From JBCDBD01 sp039184335 (GTDB lineage: Bacteria > Bacteroidota > Bacteroidia > Flavobacteriales > Flavobacteriaceae), in the NCBI GenBank assembly GCA_039184335.1, contig JBCDBD010000007.1, forward strand, positions 1-64,000: a stretch of DNA of 64,000 bases, in the 5' to 3' direction. The notes under the pieces were generated by a model. It had not been told where the DNA came from, ran no database searches, and worked only from the letters and a program-made list of their open reading frames with translations. Positions 57,947 through 64,000 of the stretch are shown piece after piece. Every line of letters begins with the position of its first letter. Position 1 is the first letter of the stretch. The position numbers and the translations under genes were made by a program.

Positions 57947-59003
57947 GCTTAATGGAATTGCATATACCAGAAAAGAACTGATTGAAGTAGGGTATAGTCT
58001 CATCAAAGAAGGGGAAACCCATGAAGTGCCCATCGGTGATTTTTTATTGGATTGGCTCAGCGAAGCTGATACCTTGGTGGCACAAACATCGGGATCGACC
58101 GGTATTCCGAAAAAAATAAGACTACAAAAAGCCCATATGTACAATTCTGCCAGGGCAACGGCCCAATTTTTAAGACTTTCTCCTGGCAACACTGCCTTGT
58201 TATGTTTGCCCTGTACATATATTGCAGGAAAAATGATGCTCGTCAGGGCCATGGTCTTAGGGCTACATTTAGACTACATGGCTCCAGATTCATCACCATT
58301 GGCCCATCTTGGCAAAACATTTGATTTTACCGCCCTAGTACCTTTGCAGGCTTCAAATTCAATAAAGCAGCTAGCCAAGATCGCTAAGGTAATCATTGGA
58401 GGGGCACCCGTGTCAAGCGAATTGCAGATAAAACTCAATGCATTGAATACCAACATATATGAGACCTACGGGATGACAGAAACGGTCAGCCATATCGCCA
58501 TGCACCGATTGAATGGTAAGCCGTTGGGCATTGATCCCCTGGGCACACGTAGTTTTCAATTGATGCCCAATGTGTCAATTGCTACAGATGATCGTGGGTG
58601 TTTGGTCATTGATGCACCCAAGGTCAGCAAGGGCAAGGTGGTGACCAACGATATCGTCAACCTACTTTCAGAAAATACATTTCAATTGTTGGGGCGTTAT
58701 GACAACATCATAAATTCTGGGGGCATAAAATTAATGCCAGAACAAGTAGAATATAAATTGGCCAATAGGATTGAAAATCGGTTTTTTGTCAGTGCAATTG
58801 AAGATAAGAATCTTGGCGAAAAGTTGGTTTTGGTCATTGAAGGGAAAGTGGACAAAACCCTTTTGGAGCAAACCCTTTTGGGCATCAAATCGCTACAAAA
58901 TTATGAAAGGCCAAGATTTTTTTTGAATATCGATCGGTTTATCGAAACTCCCAATGGAAAACTACTGCGTAACAAAACGGTAGCCGCCGCCCGCCCATTA
59001 TAA
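57903..59003 (+). CDS. menE: o-Succinylbenzoate-CoA ligase
   Basis: A 366-aa AMP-forming acyl-CoA synthetase, the short Bacteroidota MenE form. Signatures are 'VAQTSGSTGIPKKIRLQ' (P-loop-like, about residues 59-75), 'IYETYGMTETVSHIAMH' (about 188-204), 'LLGRYDNIINSGGIKLMPE' (about 262-280, catalytic hinge) and 'TPNGKLLRNKTV' at the C-terminus with the catalytic Lys. It activates o-succinylbenzoate with CoA for MenB. The start overlaps the CPBP gene by 44 bases. Confidence 0.92.
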   Translation: MTIDQHWSTIHPSFRLNGIAYTRKELIEVGYSLIKEGETHEVPIGDFLLDWLSEADTLVAQTSGSTGIPKKIRLQKAHMYNSARATAQFLRLSPGNTALLCLPCTYIAGKMMLVRAMVLGLHLDYMAPDSSPLAHLGKTFDFTALVPLQASNSIKQLAKIAKVIIGGAPVSSELQIKLNALNTNIYETYGMTETVSHIAMHRLNGKPLGIDPLGTRSFQLMPNVSIATDDRGCLVIDAPKVSKGKVVTNDIVNLLSENTFQLLGRYDNIINSGGIKLMPEQVEYKLANRIENRFFVSAIEDKNLGEKLVLVIEGKVDKTLLEQTLLGIKSLQNYERPRFFLNIDRFIETPNGKLLRNKTVAAARPL

Positions 59004-59031
59004 TATTTTTGTATTTTGAAACCCTTAATCG

Positions 59032-60384
59032 ATGCTTATGGCAAAGTTGTTTTTCACTATTTTTCTTGTATTTCCCTTATCACTTTTTTCACAGCATATT
59101 CTACCAGAGTCTGAACGGGCCAGAGTGGTTGACGAAATTTTGTCTGAACGGTTCAACATATTGTTGCCCAAACTTATGGATAAGACTGAAATTGATATGT
59201 GGATATTGATTTCAAGGGAATACAATGAAGATCCGGTATTGAAAACCATGCTTCCGTCCACATGGCTGAATGCCCGAAGACGCACCATCCTTGTTTTTTA
59301 TAGGGACAATAAAAAAAACAGTATCGATAAATTGGCAGTGGCACGGTACAATGTGGGCAAAAACATCACATCGGCCTGGGACAAAGAAAAAGAACCCAAC
59401 CAGTGGAACAGGCTGAATCAACTGATAGCAGCGCGCAATCCATTGAAAATTGGGCTCAATTTTTCAAAAGACCATAACATCGCTGACGGTTTAGACAAAA
59501 CAGATTACGAAGAGTTGATGAAGAACCTTCCCAAAAAATTCCATTCACGGGTAGTTTCAGCCGAACAATTGGCCGTTGGTTGGATAGAGACCCGCACCGA
59601 GCGGGAAATGGTCATTTACGAACAACTGGTCAATATTACCCATACTATTATTGCAGAGGCATTTTCTGAAAAGGTAATAACCCCGGGCATCACCACCACT
59701 ACCGAAGTAGAATGGTGGATGCGCCAGAAAGTGACCGATCTAGGGTTGGAAACCTGGTTTCATCCCACAGTTGATGTACAACGGTCAAGTGAAGCAATTG
59801 TAAGTCATTTGTATTCCTTTTCTGACCGCCCAGATGATATGGTCATACAGCCGGGAGACTTGTTGCACTGCGATTTCGGGATTACCTATTTGCGATTGAA
59901 CACCGATTGTCAAGAATTGGCCTATGTACTCAAACCCAATGAGACCACTGTACCAAAATTTTTAAAAGAAGCACTGAAGGAAGGAAATCAGGTGCAGGAT
60001 TTTTTGACGACCAATATGGTTCAGGGAAAAACAGGCAATGAAATACTTGCAAAGTCTTTACAAGATGCCAAAGCAGCCGGTTTGCGCCCCGCGATATATA
60101 CACATCCCCTTGGTCTGTACGGGCATTCTGCAGGCACCACGATTGGCATGTGGGATGCACAGGGGGGTGTTATGAAAGATGATGGTGAAAACTATCCCCT
60201 AAACCCGAATACGGTCTACGCCATAGAGCTGAATACCACAGTCCACATTCCTCAATGGAAGCGAGATATTCGCATCATGTTGGAAGAAGCAGGATTTTTT
60301 GGGGCACAAGGGTTCCGTTATGTGAACGGTCGACAAACAGATTTTCTCTTGGTACCAAGACAACGACCCCATGTAGCGGAATAA
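59032..60384 (+). CDS. Secreted M24-family metallopeptidase (Xaa-Pro aminopeptidase-like)
   Basis: A 450-aa protein with a signal peptide (LFFTIFLVFPLSLFSQ, residues about 4-19), an N-terminal creatinase-like domain (about 30-180) and a C-terminal pita-bread domain. Metal-ligand candidates are Asp in 'PGDLLHCDFGITY' and 'LNTDCQELAYV' (about 280-300), His in 'IYTHPLGLYGHSAGT' (about 353-367), and Glu in 'YAIELNTTVHIP' (about 401). It probably cleaves N-terminal residues before proline in the periplasm. It follows menE by 28 bases in the same direction. Confidence 0.88.
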   Translation: MLMAKLFFTIFLVFPLSLFSQHILPESERARVVDEILSERFNILLPKLMDKTEIDMWILISREYNEDPVLKTMLPSTWLNARRRTILVFYRDNKKNSIDKLAVARYNVGKNITSAWDKEKEPNQWNRLNQLIAARNPLKIGLNFSKDHNIADGLDKTDYEELMKNLPKKFHSRVVSAEQLAVGWIETRTEREMVIYEQLVNITHTIIAEAFSEKVITPGITTTTEVEWWMRQKVTDLGLETWFHPTVDVQRSSEAIVSHLYSFSDRPDDMVIQPGDLLHCDFGITYLRLNTDCQELAYVLKPNETTVPKFLKEALKEGNQVQDFLTTNMVQGKTGNEILAKSLQDAKAAGLRPAIYTHPLGLYGHSAGTTIGMWDAQGGVMKDDGENYPLNPNTVYAIELNTTVHIPQWKRDIRIMLEEAGFFGAQGFRYVNGRQTDFLLVPRQRPHVAE

Positions 60385-60575
60385 ACAGTTGATTTCCCAA
60401 TCGTTACAATCCATTCTCGTCATAATTTCTTATCTTAAAGGGGGTTAAATAAAATTGCGATGAAAAACCTTCTCCGTCTGTACCTGCGAAGTTCAGGGAC
60501 CAAAAATATTTTTGATAGGAAAAACACTTAAAATTGGGCAAGGTTTTTGAAGCAGAAAAAAGAAAAAGATATATT

Positions 60576-62408
60576 ATGGGAACACGTATCATTACTCTAT
60601 TCACCGGTCTTTTGAGCTTGGCCATTTTTGCCCAGGAACAGCGAACGGTTTCTGGAAAGATAAGCGACGGGAACAACAGGCCCGTTGAAAATGTCAACAT
60701 ATCTGTAGTTGGCAGAGCGACAACCACGGTTTCCGATGCCGATGGAAAGTACCAGATTACGGTAGCGACCGGTGAGATGCTTCAATACTCCTATGTGGGG
60801 ATGAAGACCATTCAGATCCAGGTGGAAGATGTGACGCGCATCTTGAACCCGGTCATGGTTCCAGATATCAACGAACTCAAAGGGGTAGTGCTAAAAGGCA
60901 ACACACGGCGTTCACAAAAAGACCTGGAACGGGACTATTGGAAAGACGAAAAGATCATCAAGACTTTTTTTGGATATGTAGATGCCGATACCAGTCCTGG
61001 CAGGGTACGACTTTTGGGGAAAAACCAGATCAACCCGGCCGCAATCTGTATTCTTGACTTGTTGCGGAATAGGTTTGCGGGAATTTTGGTTGTTGGTGAT
61101 TGTCAAATAGGGGGCAATGTATATATGAGAAGGACGATTTTTAGTTCTGTCAACAATCGTCTCCCCATGATTTTTGATATCGATGGCCAGATTTTTTCAA
61201 ATGGATCTGCTATCTCTCGGCCATCTCCGATAAATAGATTTCAATCTGCTACTTTGGGCGGTAGGTTGGCGGCTTCAAGTGCCCCGGTATGGATCGATGT
61301 CAACAACATCAAGAGAATTGCCATATTGGATGGTCTGGCCAACACAGTAAAATATGGAAGTTTCGGCAATGGCGGAGTTGTGGTCATCAATACATTTTCA
61401 GGAAATTACAATGCAGAAAAGTTCGTCGATCGGGCCCGGTTGCGGAACAACTATGTTGATGAAAAAGAGGTGGTCACCAAAGCGCAGATGGCCAACAACG
61501 TCCCCACCTATTTGAAAGCGCTTCGGGCCGCCGGCTCTTTGGAAGCGGCAAAAGCCATTTACACAACGTATAAAATGAGATATGCAAGTTCACCATATTT
61601 TGCTTTGGATACCTATAACTATTTTTACGACCAATGGAGTGCCAGTGCATACGCCGATGCCATTATCGATGATAATTACGACCTTTTTATGGACAATGCG
61701 GTACTCTTAAAGGCATTGGCCTACTGTTACGAATCGCAGGGACGATATGAAAAGGCGAACACGGTCTTTAAGGATGTGTTCATCCTTCGGCCGAATTACG
61801 CCCAATCCTATATGGACATGGCCAATAGCTTCCGTAGCACCGGGAACGTACGGCAAGCGGCGTCTCTGTACGCACGTTACAATTACCTGTTGCAAGAAGG
61901 TTTTATGCGGCCCGATACAATCGGTTTTTCCCCAATCATCAATCGCGAGTACAACAACCTGTTGATGCTCAACAAGGAAGCTGTGGTCAGTGCCAAAAGG
62001 GTAAAAAAACTATATGTTGCCGAAGAGGATTTCAAGGGTACCCGTCTGGTATTTGAGTGGAACGATAGTGAGGCCGAGTTTGACCTGCAGTTTGTGACCC
62101 CCGGTAACCAATACTATAAATGGAAGCACAGTCTGGCAGAAAATGAGGAGACCATCTTGCGGGAGAAACAAAAAGGCTACGCCTGTACCGAGTATTTGAT
62201 AGATGATTCGCTGCCCGGTACCTGGAAGGTCAATATGAAATATCTGGGCAACAAAAGCCTGACCCCGACCTACATGAAGGCGACCATCTACCATAACTTT
62301 GGGACCAGGGCGCAGCGAAAGGAGGTCAAGGTGTTCAAACTGACCGTAAAGAATGTCAACCACGAACTGTTTGCTGTTGAAAAGAACACGGCCGTTGTCT
62401 CGCGGTAA
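60576..62408 (+). CDS. CarboxypepD_reg + TonB-plug-like + TPR protein without a barrel
   Basis: About 610 aa. Residues 1-19 are a signal peptide (LFTGLLSLAIFAQ). Residues 24-100 are a carboxypeptidase-regulatory-like domain ('VSGKISDGNNRPVENVNISV'). Residues about 115-280 look like a TonB receptor plug, with 'VYMRRTIF', 'PMIFDIDGQIF' and 'IKRIAILDGLANTVKYGSFG' then 'GGVVVINTFSG'. Instead of a beta barrel there is a helical TPR-like stretch (about 350-470, 'YCYESQGRYEKANTVFKDVF') and a beta-rich C-terminus. It cannot be a normal TonB-dependent receptor. A role in surface assembly or protein binding is a guess. ATG 60576 fits the signal peptide; a TTG at 60534 also opens the frame. Confidence 0.78.
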   Translation: MGTRIITLFTGLLSLAIFAQEQRTVSGKISDGNNRPVENVNISVVGRATTTVSDADGKYQITVATGEMLQYSYVGMKTIQIQVEDVTRILNPVMVPDINELKGVVLKGNTRRSQKDLERDYWKDEKIIKTFFGYVDADTSPGRVRLLGKNQINPAAICILDLLRNRFAGILVVGDCQIGGNVYMRRTIFSSVNNRLPMIFDIDGQIFSNGSAISRPSPINRFQSATLGGRLAASSAPVWIDVNNIKRIAILDGLANTVKYGSFGNGGVVVINTFSGNYNAEKFVDRARLRNNYVDEKEVVTKAQMANNVPTYLKALRAAGSLEAAKAIYTTYKMRYASSPYFALDTYNYFYDQWSASAYADAIIDDNYDLFMDNAVLLKALAYCYESQGRYEKANTVFKDVFILRPNYAQSYMDMANSFRSTGNVRQAASLYARYNYLLQEGFMRPDTIGFSPIINREYNNLLMLNKEAVVSAKRVKKLYVAEEDFKGTRLVFEWNDSEAEFDLQFVTPGNQYYKWKHSLAENEETILREKQKGYACTEYLIDDSLPGTWKVNMKYLGNKSLTPTYMKATIYHNFGTRAQRKEVKVFKLTVKNVNHELFAVEKNTAVVSR

Positions 62409-63561
62409 GCTTGCACTGGTTTTCCTTTCGTTATTTTTATTGTATGGATGTGGATTGGCCCGTGCACAACTCAGTATTTCAGGAAAAGTAAGCGATACAG
62501 AGACGGGTATACCCGTTCCCTATGTCAACATTGGTGTCATCGATGCCGGGGTGGGCACTGTTAGCAATGAAAAGGAGCTTTTCGAATTGTCGGTCAGGTC
62601 TGAAAGTGTTGGAGAAAATGCCATTGTTCTATTTTCTTCCTTGGGCTATGAAGACAAAAACATTCCATTGCACACCCTTTTGGTCAATTCCTCGGGCAGC
62701 AATTATGTTGAAGTAGCTCTTGATCCTAAAATCCATGAACTCCCTGAGGTCATCGTTTCCAATAAGGGTGACCGTTTTATAGATGATGGTGTCGGTTATC
62801 GAAACTACGGCGATAAGGTCTATGGGTATTGGAAAGATCAAATTGCCCTTGGAGGAGAACTGGCCACTAAGATTATTATTAAAAAAGGGCTGCGGAAGCT
62901 TAAACGATTTGATTTTGAAGTTTGGGCCAATCCATCGGATAGCTTACTACTTCGGGTCAATTTTTATAAAGACGATGGCGGCAACGGAAAACCGGGCACA
63001 AATCTCAATACATCAGGTAAGAACATTTTATGCATGATACAAAAGGAAAGCAAGCTTGTAAGCGTTGCCTTAGATCCCTTTGATATTTTTGTGTACGATG
63101 ACTTCATGGTCTCTTTAGAATTGCTCAAGGTATACGGTGACGAAATGCCCGGTTTTGTGTTGGCTGCTTCATTGGACCGGTATGGTTCGTACCGCAGGTA
63201 TGCCAGCCAAGATAAATGGGAACGAATTGGGGATACCAATATGGCCTATTATCTGCACACCTCTTTGTTCGTTGACGAAAAAGTAGCGCAACGTTATGAC
63301 AAGAAGCAACGAAAGAAAAGGAAGAACACACGTGTCTTGTCAGGGTTTGTGATCTGTGATGGACAGATGCTATCTAATGTAACGGTAACCAACAGCAGGA
63401 CCAAAGAAAGGGTCAGATCAGACACACGAGGCAGATATGCCATAGCGGCCAAAAAGAATGACCTACTGCAGTTTTCAGGTGACAGATTACAAACGGTGAA
63501 TAGACGTGTCGGTAAAAAAAGAATACTTAATGTCGTAATGGCCAAGAAGGGCACCGATTAA
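62353..63561 (+). CDS. Exported protein with two carboxypeptidase-regulatory-like domains
   Basis: A 402-aa protein. A hydrophobic N-terminal segment (ALVFLSLFLLYGCGLARAQ) could be a lipoprotein signal (LLYGC) or a signal peptidase I site after 'LARA'. Residues about 42-130 are a carboxypeptidase-regulatory-like domain ('ISGKVSDTETGIPVPYVNIG'), residues 140-320 a beta-rich region with 'RVNFYKDDGGNGKPG', and residues 325-400 a second, shorter beta-sandwich-like unit ('SGFVICDGQMLSNVTVTNSR'). The start is uncertain: ATG 62353 overlaps the preceding gene by 56 bases, a TTG at 62395 by 14. The overlap and shared domain type suggest that the two genes act together. Confidence 0.75.
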   Translation: MSTTNCLLLKRTRPLSRGKLALVFLSLFLLYGCGLARAQLSISGKVSDTETGIPVPYVNIGVIDAGVGTVSNEKELFELSVRSESVGENAIVLFSSLGYEDKNIPLHTLLVNSSGSNYVEVALDPKIHELPEVIVSNKGDRFIDDGVGYRNYGDKVYGYWKDQIALGGELATKIIIKKGLRKLKRFDFEVWANPSDSLLLRVNFYKDDGGNGKPGTNLNTSGKNILCMIQKESKLVSVALDPFDIFVYDDFMVSLELLKVYGDEMPGFVLAASLDRYGSYRRYASQDKWERIGDTNMAYYLHTSLFVDEKVAQRYDKKQRKKRKNTRVLSGFVICDGQMLSNVTVTNSRTKERVRSDTRGRYAIAAKKNDLLQFSGDRLQTVNRRVGKKRILNVVMAKKGTD

Positions 63562-63563
63562 AT

Positions 63564-64000
63564 TTAAACTTGTAGTACACCCATATTGAACGGTTTTTCG
63601 ATAGGGGCATTGTTTGCGGCCTCAATACCCATTGAAATCCATTTTCGGGTGGCTAGGGGATCGATAATGGCATCGGTCCACAAGCGCGCTGCAGCATAGT
63701 AGGGCGATATCTGTTGGTCGTACCGCTGTTTGATTTTGGTAAAGAGTTCCTCTTCTTTTTTAAGATTTATGGATTCCCCTTTTTGTTCTAGAGAAGCCTT
63801 TTCAATCTGTAACAGCACCTTGGCCGCCGAATTACCGCTCATTACGGCCAATTCAGCACTGGGCCAAGCGACAATGAGCCTTGGGTCATAGGCTTTTCCG
63901 CACATGGCATAATTGCCCGCTCCGTAACTGTTTCCAATGATTACCGTAAACTTGGGGACTACGGAATTGCTGACGGCATTCACCATTTTCGCACCGTCTT
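63564..64000 (-). CDS. Acyl-CoA carboxylase beta subunit, C-terminal part (runs off right edge)
   Basis: The last ~145 residues of a biotin-dependent carboxyltransferase beta subunit. It shows the carboxyltransferase segment 'VIIGNSYGAGNYAMCGKAYD' and 'AWPSAELAVMSG' (acyl-CoA/oxyanion loops), then 'YDQQISPYYAAARLWTDAIIDP' near the end. This pattern fits the methylcrotonyl- or propionyl-CoA carboxylase family. The frame stays open to base 64000, so the gene continues beyond the window and an internal ATG at 63986 is not its start. It converges on the preceding gene with two bases between stop codons. Confidence 0.9.
   Translation of the reverse strand, partial: DGAKMVNAVSNSVVPKFTVIIGNSYGAGNYAMCGKAYDPRLIVAWPSAELAVMSGNSAAKVLLQIEKASLEQKGESINLKKEEELFTKIKQRYDQQISPYYAAARLWTDAIIDPLATRKWISMGIEAANNAPIEKPFNMGVLQV

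Noticed and set aside
60461..60532. 23-codon frame MKNLLRLYLRSSGTKNIFD upstream of the plug-like protein
   Set aside because: Very short, no conserved context visible; it could be a leader peptide but nothing supports this.
1..64000. CRISPR array, rRNA operon, or prophage block
   Set aside because: No regularly spaced direct repeats, rRNA-like sequence or structural phage genes were seen.

Overview
The window looks like a chromosome segment of a marine Flavobacteriaceae bacterium (Bacteroidota). The evidence is gene content (DUF4290, DUF2911, Lacal_2735-like, YqgE and PIG-L/SSS neighbours, a fused ResB-CcsA cytochrome c protein, a T9SS-type C-terminus, a scattered menaquinone cluster, BshB1). 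In addition, several genes and both tRNAs are preceded by the Bacteroidota promoter pattern TTG-N17..20-TAnnTTTG, and Shine-Dalgarno sequences are generally absent. The genus is not determined; a Muricauda/Allomuricauda-like organism is a guess.

Layout. 1-2.0 kb: mobile-element edge, with the N-terminus of an IS5-like transposase, a tyrosine recombinase, a small zinc-finger protein, and a tRNA-Met whose 3' end faces the recombinase. 2.1-10.4 kb: housekeeping genes (START-like protein, class IV aminotransferase, YqgE, HU, fmt, recQ, AAA ATPase, DUF493, DUF4290, murA). 10.4-18.3 kb: a run of minus-strand genes from an SRPBCC protein, an atypical SDR and photolyase through an M20 amidohydrolase, a VOC fusion, pirin and three small membrane proteins to a BLUF blue-light receptor. 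18.5-25 kb: T9SS-type secreted protein, DUF2911 protein, sodium:solute symporter, a previously unlisted 39-residue membrane protein and a PIG-L deacetylase. 25-28 kb: lipoprotein, Maf, KdsC, DUF2520 operon. 28-37 kb: ccsA, MATE transporter behind a strongly structured leader RNA, PLP lyase, bshB1, TPR histidine kinase. 37.2 kb: tRNA-His, then an M28 peptidase lipoprotein. 39-43.8 kb: a four-gene operon that would convert 4-hydroxyproline to 2-oxoglutarate. 44-59 kb: menaquinone genes menI, menF, menD, menA, menC and menE interleaved with DUF2853, CvfB-like, SPOR-like, CPBP, LytTR regulator and HisKA_2 kinase genes; no menB is present. 59-64 kb: M24 peptidase, two carboxypeptidase-regulatory-domain proteins, and the C-terminus of an acyl-CoA carboxylase beta subunit running off the right edge.

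The strongest candidate for something undescribed is the 124-nt leader at 31367-31490. It has a perfect 12-bp closing stem ending three bases before the MATE start codon, three internal hairpins and a mutually exclusive alternative helix, and it sits behind its own promoter. It resembles no riboswitch class I can recall. Other points of interest are the 39-aa protein translationally linked to the symporter, a photolyase-linked SDR that lacks the catalytic tyrosine, a long inverted repeat in front of that operon, a promoter that starts inside a terminator hairpin, and a plug-domain protein without a beta barrel.
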